Shown one piece after another: positions 17,415 through 27,985 of a stretch of DNA of 64,000 nt. This DNA is from AC-32 sp963746155 (GTDB lineage: Bacteria > Actinomycetota > Thermoleophilia > Gaiellales > Gaiellaceae): positions 248,001 to 312,000 of the forward strand of contig CAVVAB010000010.1 in assembly GCA_963746155.1 (NCBI GenBank), written 5' to 3'. How positions within the stretch are numbered: the first letter of the stretch is position 1; the number at the start of each line of letters is the position of its first letter. A model generated the notes under the pieces. The model did no database searches. It had not been told where the DNA came from and saw only the letters and a list, made by a program, of their open reading frames with translations. The position numbers and the translations under genes are program-made.

Positions 17415-20400
17415 CCGGCAAGAGCCTCCGCGCGAACAAGGTCGCCGTGGCGAAGTACAACCGCTACGCGCAACGGCTGACCGGGCAGATCAGCGGGAGG
17501 ATCCACAGCGCGGTTCCGGGCGTTCGCTTCGGAACGGCGTTCCGCACGTGTACGGCGGCGTCGCAGCGCGCGTGCCTGCCAACCAGATCAGCAAGCTGCT
17601 CTCGGTCCGCGGTGTCTCGGCGGTGCAGCGGGATTCCCTCCGCCAGCCGCTCGACGACAACACCGAGTGGATCGGAGCACGCAAGGTCTGGAAGAGGCTG
17701 GGTGGCAAGGTGCACGCGGGCCAGAACGTCATCGTCGGCGTCATCGACACCGGCGTGTGGCCCGAGCACCCGATGCTCGCGGACAAGGGCCTTCCGCCCG
17801 TGTCCGGCTCGTTCGGCTGTCAGTTCGGCGACGGGAGCGACGTGGCGCACCTCGGCCCGACGTTCACGTGCAACGACAAGCTGATCGGCGCGTATGCCAA
17901 GACCGCTACCTACATGGCGAACATCGGAGCCCTTCCGGGCGAGTTCTGCAACAACGCCACGCAGCAGTGCTCCGCGCGTGACTCGGAAGGACACGGCACC
18001 CACACCACGACCACGGCCGCAGGCGACGTGCGTCGACTCGGCGATGCTCTACGGCGTCGAGCGTGGGCCCGGTGTGCGGGATCGCTCCAGGCGCGCGCGT
18101 GATCCAGTACCGCGTCTGCCTGGATCAGGGCTGCTTCAGCTCCGACTCCGTCTCGGCTGTCGCGCAGGCGATCGCCGACGGCGCGAACGTCATCAACTTC
18201 TCGATCTCGGGCGGTGCACAGCCGTACTCCGACCCGGTCGAGCTCGCATTCCTCGACGCGACGAACGCGGGGATCTCGGTCAACGCCTCGGCCGGCAACG
18301 CCGGTCCGGGTGCAGGGACGTCGGATCACGGCGGCCCCTGGACGACCACGGTCGGTGCCTCGACCGGTCCGCGCTTCTTCACGTCGACGCTTCATCTGAC
18401 CGCCGACGGCGGCGCGACGTTCGACAAGGACGGCGTGACGCTGACGGACGGGATCAGCTCGCCGACGCCCGTCGTTCTCTCCCAGAGCATCCCGGGTGAG
18501 GACGCGCTCTGCCAGTCCACGCTGACGTGCAGGCGCTGCGACCGGCAAGATCGTCATGTGCCAGCGCGGCGTCAATGCCCGCGTTGACAAGGGCTTCAAC
18601 GTCGCCGCAGGGCGGCGCGGCCGGGATGATCCTCTACAACACGGTCAACCAGGACGTCGAGACCGACAACCAATGGCTCCCGGCGATCCACGACTAACGG
18701 GCCAACACGGACCTGCTCAACTTCGTCAACACGCACACCAACGTGATGGCGACGTTCGCGCAGGGCGTGGCAACTCCGACGCAGGCCGACGTCATGGCGG
18801 CCTTCTCGTCGCGTGGCCCGCTCGGCGACTGGATCAAGCCGGACGTCACCGCTCCGGGCATTCAGGTGCTCGCGGGCATGACGCCGCAGCCGACCGGCAC
18901 CGTCAACGGACCGCCGGGCAACCTCTACCAGGCAATCGCGGGTACCTCGATGTCGAGCCCGCACGCGGCCGGCGTCTCGGCGCTGGTCAAGGCGGCTCAC
19001 CCGTGCGTGGACGCCCGCGATGATCAAGTCCGCGTTGATGACCTCCGCCGAGGAGGACGTCGTGAAGGAAGACGGCGTCACCCCGGCGACTCCGTTCGAC
19101 GACGGTGCAGGCTCGATCCGCGCAAACCGCGCGGTCAAGCCGACGCTCGTCTTCGACGAGAAGTACGCGGACTTCGTCGCAGCCGGAGCTGACCCGCTGC
19201 ACCGGATCGACCTGAACATGGCGAGCATCAACGCCACGACGATGGCCGGCGAGATCACGACGAAGCGCGTCGCGATCAACGTCTCGCACAGGACGCAGGT
19301 CCTCCGCGTGGAGCACCGACGCTCCGGCCGGATCGAGCATCATCGTCTCCGACCACAAGCCGGGCAAGAACGGCCCGGGCAAGGGCGACAAGTACCTCGT
19401 CGCCACGAAGTGGAAGCCGCTGGTGTTCTGGGTCACGATCAGTGCCCCGAAGCAGGCACCAGGGCCAGTACTTCGGCGAGATCACGCTCGACCCGAAGGC
19501 ATGGCACACGAACTCGGTGCGCATGCCGGTTGCCTGGGTCAAGAAGCAGGGAGCTGTGACGCTCACGCACACGTGTGCACCGCTGTCTTTCAAGAAGAAG
19601 ACCGGGAAGTCGCACTGCACGGCGAGCGTGGCCAACTTCTCCAAGTCGCCGGCCAACACGAACGTCGAGATCACGGGTGACGACAATCTCGACTACTCGA
19701 ACCCGTCGGCCGGTGCAAGCCTGATCCACCACGGTGACGGCGTGAAGTGGAGCGGGACGCTGAGCCCAGCTATCCCGCCGCAGATCAACGCGATCAGCTC
19801 GACGACCGGACCCGCCGGCGGCTACCTGCCGCTGTCGGCTGTTCGGAATCGCGCCGATCGCCGGTGTCGGCGACGACACGATCACGAACTTCAACGTGCC
19901 CACGTTCTACGTACGGCGGCGAGCCCTACACGCGGATCGGCATCGTCTCGAACGGGTACGTCGTGATCGGTGGCGGCACCAGCTCGGACATCCAGTTCAC
20001 ACCGCAGAACTTCCCGAACGCAGCGGTGCCGAACAACGTGATTGCTCCGCTCTGGAACGACATGAACCCGACGGCCGGGGGCGCGATTCGCATCGGCACC
20101 CTCACCGACGGCGTCAGCACGTGGCTGGTGGTCGATTACGCTGCAGTGAAGAACTTCAGCAACGCCACCACGCACACGTTCCAGATGTGGTTCAAGATCG
20201 GGACGACTCCTGCTAGCGAGGAGATCACGATCACGTATCGAGAACGGCAACACGGCAACGCCGGATCCGGGCTCGGGTGGTAACTCGGGCGCCGAGAACC
20301 GTGACGGCACGAGCGGCAAGAACCTGGTCACTCCCGCAAACAACACGGAGTGGGCAGTTCTCGCCTCGGGCCCAACGGCCGGCGGAACCGCGGACATCAC

Positions 20401-20513
20401 GTACGACGCCTCGTCGAAGAAGACGGGACACGTACGACACGACCGCGGCGATGACGTCAGACCAGACGCCTGGAATCGCCCAGGTGGTGCAGACGCTCAC
20501 GGTCACCCCGTAG
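17411..20513 (+). pseudogene. Subtilisin-family (S8) protease with PA domain, many frame breaks
   Basis: Read from frame to frame, this is a large exported S8 protease. An I9-type propeptide end (GVAARVPANQISKLLSVRGV) is followed by the catalytic Asp in VIVGVIDTGV, His in SEGHGTHTT, a protease-associated insert (GKIVMCQRG), the oxyanion Asn in NASAGNAGPG, and Ser in AGTSMSSPHAAG. A long Thr/Ser/Asn-rich beta-type C-terminal region follows. I place 11 single-base insertions (18031, 18071, 18528, 18610, 19004, 19301, 19462, 19838, 19911, 20239, 20429), one -1 event near 17547 and an in-frame TAA at 18695. The signal peptide and early propeptide are missing; the frame starts directly at the fumC stop. 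Protein-level conservation between breaks is good, so this is either badly sequenced or recently broken. Confidence 0.8.
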
Positions 20514-20539
20514 CGTCAGTTCCAGGCTGCAGGACAGAA

Positions 20540-20564
20540 GAGGCCCGCTTCGGCGGGCTTCTTC
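20540..20564 (+). terminator. Hairpin terminator with UUCG loop
   Basis: GCCCGC-TTCG-GCGGGC at 20543-20558 forms a stable stem, extended outward by GAAG/CTTC. It lies 27 bases after the end of the first S8 protease and before the second. The T-run is weak (CTTCTTCG), so it may act as an mRNA end rather than a strong intrinsic terminator. Confidence 0.7.
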
Positions 20565-20620
20565 GCGTTCCCGAAAAGGGGTGATGAAGGAAAACCGGCC
20601 CTTTGCCGAATGAGGTAGCG

Positions 20621-22364
20621 GTGAAGCGGCTCAGCCTTCTCCTTGCGGTGCTCGGCGCCGCACTTGCGGTAGCGGGATCGGCGACCGCTGCCGGCAACCC
20701 GTTCGGCGTCACCGTGGTCCGGTTCCAGCACGGGACGACGCCCGCCGAGATGCGCGCGTCGGTCAACGCGGCGGGCGCTGTCGTCGTCGCCGACCTGAGT
20801 CGAGGTCGACGCGATGGCGGTCGTGCCCCGCTCGAGCGGCTTCCTCGCGCGCGTGAACCGTGACTCCGACGTGACGTCGGCCTTCCCCGACGTGCTGCTC
20901 AGCAACAACCATCGCGAGCGCGGCGGCCATGACTTCTCTAGAGCGCCCGACTTCGACTGGCATCCGGGCAGAGACTTCCCCGACCCCTGGCACGACTTCC
21001 CCTCCTTCCTTGGCGTCACGAACCCCGAGGGCATCCTCCAGTGGGACGACAACCGGATGAACGTTCCTTCCGCCTGGAAGAAGACGACCGGCGACCACGG
21101 CGTCGTCGTAGCGGTCGTCGACACGGGCGTCGAGGCGCAGCATCGCGAGCTCAGGGATCAGCTGGCCGACAGGCTCGGCGGCAACTTCGTCGACTGCGAC
21201 GACCTGCAGGCCATGGTCGACGCAGGCCTGATCGACCCGTCCTCGCTGCGTGACTGCCGCAACACCGACTTCGAGGGCCACGGCACCTGGGTCGCGAGCC
21301 GGATCGCCGGCGACGCGAACGGCTTCGCCTCGAACGGCGTCGCCCCCGGCGTGCGTGTCGCCTCCTACAAGGTTCTCGCGGCCGGCCTCGGCGGGCTGAC
21401 GAGCTGGATCGTCTCCGGAATCGTGGACGCGTGCTCCTCGCGCGACGTCGACATCGTGAACATGTCCTTCGGCGGCTTCCTCGACCCGTCGAACCCGGAC
21501 GACCAGCAGGTCTACCTCCTGCTCAGCGATGTCATGGACTACTGCCGCGCGCACGGGATTGCACTCTTCTCGTCCGCCGGCAACGAGCACGTCCGGATCG
21601 ACCGCGTCGAAGTGGCGCTCGGCGACGAGTCGCTCGAGGGCGTCGGCCAGGTCACCTACGGCCCCGAGGGGTTCGCGACGGCCACGCCTGGCGACCCCGA
21701 TCTCGCGAACTACGACCTGCGCGGGCTGCTCGAGGTTCCGGCCGGGCTCCCCGGAGTGACGATGGTTTCAGCCACCGCAAACGCGATCGGCGCAGCGCCG
21801 GCAGACGTCCCGCTGCGCTGGCGCAAGCACGTGGGCGCGCGTGACCAGCTCGCCTACTACTCGAACTACGGCTCGCGCGTCGACCTTGCCGCACCGGGCG
21901 GCGCGCGCCGGTACGAGATCCCGCTCTACGACGGTGGCGACGGCGACATCCTCTACGGCGGCTGGGGCTCGTTCGGCGCCCTCGCGGCCCGCGGACTGAT
22001 CTGCACCGACCCCTACGAGGCCGCGCTGTTCAACTCGGCGTGCTTCAAGCTCGGCGGGCAGGGCTTCGGCTGGCTCCAGGGAACCTCCCAGGCCTCGCCG
22101 AACGCGGCCGGCGTCGCGGCGCTCGTGCTCTCGGCCCGCAAGAACCTCCGGAACCGCCCCAACGCGCTCGTCGCGCGGCTCCAGGACACCGCGCGCACGC
22201 GGATGACCAACTGGATGGGGCCGAACGACGCGGACAACCTCGCCCCGGCGCTCGACGGCACGCCGTGCTTCAACGGGTTCTGCCACGTCGATCAGTCCGA
22301 CCCGATCGACTTCTCGGACGCGTACGGCGCGGGGCTCGTGGACGCCGGCGCCGCAGTCCGCTAG
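20621..22364 (+). CDS. Secreted subtilisin-family (S8) serine protease, one +1 frame break
   Basis: The GTG at 20621, preceded by GAGGTAGC, opens a clear signal peptide (VKRLSLLLAVLGAALAVAGS, cleavage near ATA-AG). After a single-base insertion near 20801 (sense AGT[C]GAG), the frame continues to 22364 for a protein of about 580 residues. The triad is complete: Asp in VVAVVDTGVEA, His in EGHGTWVASR and Ser in LQGTSQASPNAAG, with the oxyanion Asn in SSAGNEHV. It lacks the PA domain of the preceding protease, so the two are not a simple tandem duplicate. Substrate unknown. Confidence 0.88.
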
Positions 22365-22381
22365 CAGACCTCGCAGGCCCT

Positions 22382-22419
22382 CGCATGCGTGAGCGGTTCG
22401 CGCGCATGCGTGAGCGGTT
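22382..22419. repeat. Two 17-bp direct repeats, 21-bp period, upstream of promoter
   Basis: CGCATGCGTGAGCGGTT occurs at 22382-22398 and 22403-22419. Each copy contains the palindrome GCATGC. The 21-bp spacing places both copies on the same helix face, about 20 bp upstream of a near-consensus promoter. This fits a tandem regulator binding site. Confidence 0.8.
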
Positions 22420-22437
22420 AGGGACATCGCACTGCGC

Positions 22438-22467
22438 TTGACTTTCTGATCTAGAGAGGCATATAAA
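22438..22467 (+). promoter_or_regulatory. Near-consensus sigma-70 type promoter
   Basis: TTGACT at 22438-22443 and TATAAA at 22462-22467 are separated by 18 bases. The AT-rich stretch stands out sharply from the surrounding GC-rich DNA. It drives the small basic protein and the downstream BNR/propeller gene. Confidence 0.75.
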
Positions 22468-22487
22468 CGTCCGTCTGCCTTCGGTTT

Positions 22488-22730
22488 ATGCCTGAGCGCA
22501 CCCGTACACCCGACGAGAACGGCAAGGACCCGATCGCGGTCGAGCTTGGCCGCCGTGGTGGTCTCAAGGGTGGCAAGGCGCGCGCCGCCAAGATGACGAA
22601 GGAAGAGCGCTCCGAGAGCGCACGCAAGGCGGCACAGGCTCGCTGGGCCAAGCATCGCGGCCAGGAACTGGAGCAGGACGTGGGGAGAGACAGAGATGAC
22701 AACAGTCGTATCCGTCAGTCAGGGGGAGAG
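22488..22730 (+). CDS. Small basic protein with KGG/histone-H1-like motif (open into next gene)
   Basis: From ATG 22488 the translation contains LGRRGGLKGGKARAAKMTK followed by ESARKAAQARWAKH, a widespread small basic motif often annotated as histone-H1-like or KGG protein. A nucleic-acid role is only suggested by charge. The frame does not meet a stop before the start of the propeller gene at 22731 and continues in frame into it. Either the two are fused or a small frame error hides the stop. It directly follows the strong promoter. Confidence 0.6.
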
Positions 22731-25700
22731 ATGACTCGAGTTCGTGTAGGTGCCTTGACGGCCGTGTTCGTGCTGGCCATCGGGCTGACCTTGTTCCTGG
22801 TCTTGCTGGCCGGGCGATCGACCGGGCCGGGGGCGGCAATCACGCCGAAGGCCGGGGGCTCCGAGGAAGCCGCGGAGGCAAAGGCCGGACTTGGGCCTAA
22901 CAGCTACGAGGGCTACCTGTCTGCGATGCGCACGTACCCGGCAAAGTCGATTGCGCCGGCGATCGTGCAGCGGGCGAAGAGGACGTTCGGCCGGATCGAG
23001 AAGGCCGACTCCCGTCGCGTCCGCCGCGGGCACACGTTCCTATGGGACAGCAACAAGTGGAAGCAGTTCGGCCCGCGCGTGAACGCGACCCAGCCGGGCG
23101 TCATCTCCTTCTCTGGAGCGACGAACAACACCGCGAGCCGCACGGTGCAGCTCGTGGCCGACCCGGACTGCAAGTGGAACAGGTGTCGGGTCTGGGCGGG
23201 CGTCTCCGGGGCCGGCGTCTGGATGACCAACAACGCCACGGTTCCGAATCCGGTGTGGGAGCAGATGAGCCCCGAGGATCTCGATCAGAACTCCGTCGGG
23301 ACGCTCGTGCTCGCGCCGGGCGACAAGCACGGCGGCAAGCATTGGAGCAACAACGGCAATGGCAACGGGAACGGGAACGACGACGACACGCTCTACCTCG
23401 GCACCGGCGAGCCGAACCGCTGCTCGTCCGGGTGCGAGGCCGGCGTCGGCATCTACAAGTCGACCGACGGCGGAGAGCACTGGAAGAAGCTCAAGGACAC
23501 GTGCGTCAACAACGCTACGTACACGTGCGTGAACCCCGGCACCGACGCCTTCCTCGGTCGCGCGATCAGCGGGATCATTGTCGACCCGACCAACAACAAG
23601 CACCTCCTGGTCGGCTCGGCGCAGGCCGTCCGCGGCCTCTCGCACGTGATCGGCGCCGGCGGCACCACGCGCGTTGAGCCCGGCGCGAACGAGCCCGGCC
23701 TCTACGAGTCGTGGGACGGCGGCAAGACGTTCACCGAGGTCTGGAACGGCAACGAAGCCGGACCCGGGCCCGCAGTCGTTCGGGATCACCGATGTCGGGC
23801 TCGACCCGCTCGACCCGGGCACGGTCTACGTGGCGGCGTTCGACGCCGGCGTGTGGCGCCGCGACTCGGGCGCCTCGGCGACGTCGTTCAACCAGGTCTT
23901 CGCGCCGCAGTTCAACCAGGGCGCTGGGATCGACCGGGCGATGTTCGCCCTCACGGTCAAGAACATGCACACGCGGATCTACCTGACCGAGGGCACGCAG
24001 AACGGGGGCGGTATCGCGGGCCCGCTGGCGTCGAACTTCTGGCGCCTCGACAACGCCAACCAGTCGGCAGCCGCTCTGCTGGCCACGCAGGCCGCGGGCG
24101 CGACTCCGCCCGTTGCCGCGACGCACACGTTCCCGGCCGTCTACAACGGCTGGCAGAACCTGACCTCGAAGACGACCGGCGACCCGTACTTCGCCACGGA
24201 CGACTTCTGCACCGGGCAGTGCTGGTACGACGAGGACGTCTACACGCCGCACGGGATGCCCGACACGGTCTACGTGATCGGCTCGAACCAGTACGGCGAG
24301 CAGCCGTGTGACACCAACGGAGTCGGCTGCGGGAACGGCCGCTCGAACGGCCGCGAAGTGCTCTACTCGAACACCGCCGGCGATCCCGACGGCTCGGCGA
24401 CGGGCGCGGGAAGCATGCGCACGTTCACCGACCTGTCATACGACGCGCACGATCAGCCATCCGTCGTGGTGCGCCTACGCGCCCTACTTCGACCAGGGCT
24501 GCGTCAACGCACCCAACGGGATCCATCCCGACCAGCACGAGGTCATCATCAACCCCGGCAATCCGACCCAGATCTTCGAGAGCTCGGACGGCGGGATCAT
24601 CCGAACGACTGGAAACTTCGCCGACATCTCGGCGCAGTGCGACAGTCCGTTCCGTAACGGCGGAACGCCGCTGCCGCCGGCTTCGGGCAGCTACGCCGCC
24701 TGCAAGCGGCTCCTCTCGCGGGTTCCGACGGAGCTGAGCCACGTCGACAAGAAGCTGAGCAGCACGCTCCAGTTCATCAACGTGGCCATCAACCCGTTCA
24801 AGTCGTGCGAGGTCATGGGCGGGACGCAGGACAACGGCACGTGGTCGAACCTCGACAACTGCGATCGCAACACGTTCCACGCCAGGTCATCTACGGTGAC
24901 GGTGGGAACGCCGGCTACGACGCGACGGAGCCGACGTGGCGCTTCAACGAGTTCACGAGCGGCTTCAGCGACTCGAACTTCGAGAACGGCGATCCCGAGC
25001 GGTGGGTGATCTCGTCCGCTCCGGTTGTCAACAGCGGCGAGAACCCCGCGTTCTACTGGCCGCAGGTCGCGGATCCGAACCCGGTTCCGGGAACGCACCC
25101 GATCTACTCGGGCGCGAAGCACGTCTGGCGGACCTGGGCCTTCGGCGCGGGCCATCCGGGCGCGGTTCCGCAGGACACGACTCCGGACATCGCCTTCTAC
25201 GAGGCGAACTGCGCGGAGTTCGTTACCTCCGGCGCCGATCCGAACTGCGGCGACTACCGCCCGCTCGGCGGCCCGTACTGCGACGGCGACGCCACGACGG
25301 CGACGCCGTACGTGCATCAACCAGCCCGGCGATCTGACCGGCACGGTGTACGGGACCGACAGGGCCGGCGGCGTGATCTCGTGGATCGCCCGCGACGGTG
25401 CCGACCACGGCACGATGTGGGCGGCCACCGGACCCGGACGCATCTTCGTGACGCACAACGCGGATGCGAGCGACCCGGCGACGACCACGTGGCATCGCAT
25501 CGACAGCTCGACGTCGGGCAGCTCGCCGACGCGGTACCCGAGCTCGATCTACGTCGATCCGGATCACCCGGATCACGCTTGGGTCAGCTACTCGGGCTAC
25601 AACGCCGTCACGCCCACAACTCCCGGTCACGTGTTCAGCGTCTGGGAGAACGGCTCCGCTCCGGGTTCGGGAACCTTCACGAACCTGAACGTGGAGAGCG

Positions 25701-25995
25701 GCGCCTCGGCGTTCCCGACGCCGTTCTCGGACGGCGACCTGCCGGTGAGCGACGTCGTCCGTGACGACGCGACGAACACGCTGTACGTCGGCACGGACTT
25801 CGGCGTCCTCCGCGGGAACCACGACGGAGCGTAGCTGGCACGTCACGAAGGGCATGCCGAACTACGAGATCATGCACCTCGCGATCCAGCCCTCCAACCG
25901 CGAGCCGACGCTGCATGGGTCCCGGCCACTGCAAGCGGCTCCTGTTCGCCGCGACGCACTCGCAGGGCATCTGGAGGATGAAGCTGAGCCACTAA
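22731..25995 (+). CDS. Membrane-anchored BNR/sortilin-type propeller protein, several frame breaks
   Basis: A start at 22731 is supported by GGGGGAGAG just upstream and gives a positively charged N-terminus with one membrane helix (LTAVFVLAIGLTLFLVLLAG). The rest resembles large exported BNR-repeat (sialidase-fold) proteins. Repeated Asp-box-like motifs include KSTDGGEHWKKL, ESWDGGKTFTEV and SSDGGIIRTT. It ends in THSQGIWRMKLSH, typical of the last propeller blade. Continuity needs single-base insertions near 23766, 24466, 25309, 25832 and 25923, and one -1 (or +2) event near 24882. A short GNGNGNGN linker lies near residue 200. Ligand unknown; extracellular binding or hydrolysis is inferred from fold only. 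Confidence 0.75.
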
Positions 25996-26022
25996 GCCAG
26001 GCCGCACCCAGCAGGCCGTGGA

Positions 26023-26050
26023 GAGGGCCGCCCTTCGGGCGGCCCTCGTC
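26023..26050 (+). terminator. Strong hairpin after the BNR protein gene
   Basis: GAGGGCCGCCC-TTC-GGGCGGCCCTC is a perfect 11-bp stem at 26023-26047, followed by GTCTATTT. It lies 27 bases beyond the BNR stop and just before the duplicated lipA tail on the other strand, so it may serve both directions. Confidence 0.85.
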
Positions 26051-26053
26051 TAT

Positions 26054-26126
26054 TTCAGTAGGCGACGGCGCCGCGGCCGGTCTCGGCCGCGTGGCGCTGC
26101 TCGTCCGCCCGGTAGGAGCTGCGGAC
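26054..26126 (-). repeat. Second copy of the lipA 3' end (24 codons)
   Basis: This stretch matches the end of lipA (26201-26273) on the same strand. In sense orientation both encode YRADEQRHAAETGRGAVAY plus stop, preceded by VRSS. The eight codon differences I can see are all synonymous (for example AGC/TCG, ACC/ACA, GGC/GGT). The resemblance stops upstream, where a perfect GGCATCGC-TT-GCGATGCC hairpin (26131-26148) lies. It looks like the remnant of a second lipA-type gene. Confidence 0.8.
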
Positions 26127-26201
26127 CTGAGGCATCGCTTGCGATGCCGTCTGAGAGGTCACCCAGGTTCATCCGGTGACCGTTCATCGCTGGTTCCCCC
26201 T

Positions 26202-27123
26202 TCAGTAGGCGACCGCGCCGCGACCTGTCTCGGCCGCGTGACGCTGCTCGTCGGCCCGGTAGCTCGAGCGAACCAGCGGCCCGGAGAAGACCGAGCCGAA
26301 GCCGAGCGCTTCGCCCTGCTCGCGGAACCAACGGAACTCGTCGGGGTGCACCCAGCGGTCGATCTTCGCGTGCTTCGAGCTGGGCTGCAGGTACTGGCCG
26401 ATCGTGACCACGTCGACGCCGTGCCCGCGGAGGTCGCGCATCGTCTCGACGACCTCGTCGTTCGTCTCGCCGAGCCCGACGATGATCCCGGACTTCGTCA
26501 GCACCGGGTAGTCCGCGACCTCCTTCGCGCGCCGCAGCAGCCAGAGGGCCTTGTCGTACGAGGCCTTGGCGCCGCGCATCCGCGCGTGGAGGCGCCGCAC
26601 GGTCTCGATGTTGTGGTTGAAGACGTCCGGCCGCTCGGCGAGCACCGTCTCGAGCGCCTCCTCCTCGCAGCCCGAGGAAGTCCGGCGTCAGGATCTCGAT
26701 CGAGGCGTCGGGCAGCTTGCGCTTGAGCGCCCGGATCGTCGCCGCGTAGTGGCCGGCCCCACGGTCAGGGAGATCGTCGCGGTCGACGGAGGTCACGACG
26801 ACGTGCTTGAGGTCCATCTGCGCGGCCGCCGCGGCGAGCCTGAGCGGCTCGAGCGGGTCCGGCGGTCCGTCGGGCTTGCCCGAGTGCACGTAGCAGTAGC
26901 GGCAGGCGCGCGTGCAGGTGTCGCCGAGGATCTGGAACGTGGCCGTGCCGCGGCCCCAGCACTCGGCGATGTTCGGGCAGCGGGCCTCCTCGCAGATCGT
27001 GTTCAGGCTCGCGCCGTGCAGGAGCTTGCGCACGTCGAAGTAGCGCGAGTCCGCGCTCGGCGCGCGCACCTTCATCCACTCGGGCCTGCGCGGCCGCTCG
27101 GCGACGGGCAGAGAGCGCTCCAT
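26202..27123 (-). CDS. lipA: Lipoyl synthase, one +1 frame break
   Basis: LipA is a radical-SAM enzyme that inserts two sulfurs into octanoyl groups on lipoyl domains. The auxiliary cluster motif CEEARCPNIAECW and the radical-SAM motif CTRACRYCYVHSG are in the first frame. NHNIETVRRLHARMRGA and the C-terminal RSSY serine ligand are in the second. One extra base near 26670 (sense GGG[C]TGC) separates them; the repaired protein has about 306 residues. It is the distal gene of a cluster with lipB and 2-oxoacid dehydrogenase genes, whose E2 carries the lipoyl group. Confidence 0.92.
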
Positions 27124-27133
27124 CAGCCGAAGT

Positions 27134-27748
27134 CTAGAGGCCGGCTTCGTTGGTGCCGAAGATCGAGCTCTCGACGATGTAGAAGAGCGCGATCGCCATG
27201 AACAGGATCACGCTGGCCCTCGGGCTGGCGAACGCCACGAGCGTCGCGCCGAGGTAGATGTACGGGCCCGGGAGGTAGCTGCGGGTGATCCCGCTGACGA
27301 TCGCCGAGTCGGCGTCAGCGCGGAGAAGCCGCCGGCCACGGGACGCGTAGAACCAGTTGACGTTGAACATGATCGCGGTCACGACGAGCGTGAACCCGTA
27401 GAGGAGCGCCGCGTCCTGGGCGCCCGCGCCGCGGATGTGCTCGGCGACGATCCGGGTCGGAAACGGGACGAACGCGATGCACATGAGCAGGCCGATCGTC
27501 GCGATCAGGAACCGGCGATCCGCCCTCTCGATCTGGTCCATCATCGTGTGGTGGTTGATCCACATGATCCCGATCGTCACGAAGCTGACCGCGTAGGCGA
27601 GGTACGACGGCCAGATGTCGAGGATCTGGGCCCCGAGGTCGTGGACGTTCTCGGGAATCTGCGCGTCGACGTTCAGGATCAGCAGCGTTGCGGCGATCGC
27701 GAAGACGCCGTCTGCGAAGGTCTCGAGCCGGCCGGTGTTCACCGGCAC
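27134..27748 (-). CDS. TMEM175-family (DUF1211) potassium-channel-like protein
   Basis: This 204-residue, six-helix membrane protein begins MPVNTGRLETFADGVFAIAATLL. The R-x3-FxDGVFAIAxTLLxL motif of helix 1 is the hallmark of the bacterial TMEM175 channel family, in which it forms the pore filter. WINHHTMM in the third helix is also typical. The gene lies between the small acidic protein and lipA in the lipoate cluster, 11 bases before the lipA ATG, so co-transcription is likely. No functional tie is known. Confidence 0.88.
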   Translation of the reverse strand: MPVNTGRLETFADGVFAIAATLLILNVDAQIPENVHDLGAQILDIWPSYLAYAVSFVTIGIMWINHHTMMDQIERADRRFLIATIGLLMCIAFVPFPTRIVAEHIRGAGAQDAALLYGFTLVVTAIMFNVNWFYASRGRRLLRADADSAIVSGITRSYLPGPYIYLGATLVAFASPRASVILFMAIALFYIVESSIFGTNEAGL

Positions 27749-27775
27749 CGAGTCTGAGCAGAGGGTCGGTCGTGC

Positions 27776-27985
27776 CTAGCTCGGCGGCTCTGAGTCTGGC
27801 TCTGAGTCGCGCTCGTAGTCGGCCTGGCCACCTTCGAAATGGCCCTCGAGCTGACTGTCGTCCTTCCGCGCCTCGAAGTCCTCCTCTGCGACGTCGCGCT
27901 CGCTCTCGGACATGCGCGTCTCTTCCTCGGCGACCTCGAGGTCGTCCTTGCTCCACCAGGATTTGATCTTGTCGATCAGGCTCAT
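27776..27985 (-). CDS. Small acidic hypothetical protein
   Basis: This 69-residue protein begins MSLIDKIKSWWSKDDLEVAE. After an amphipathic N-terminus with two tryptophans it is dominated by Glu, Asp and Ser and is probably disordered. It overlaps the lipB stop by four bases and precedes the TMEM175-like gene. I do not recognise a characterised family. Confidence 0.65.
   Translation of the reverse strand: MSLIDKIKSWWSKDDLEVAEEETRMSESERDVAEEDFEARKDDSQLEGHFEGGQADYERDSEPDSEPPS

Noticed and set aside
22696..22734. 12-codon ORF MTTVVSVSQGER overlapping the BNR start by ATGA
   Set aside because: It has a possible ribosome site, but it is very short and lies within the open frame from 22488; evidence is too thin to call a gene.
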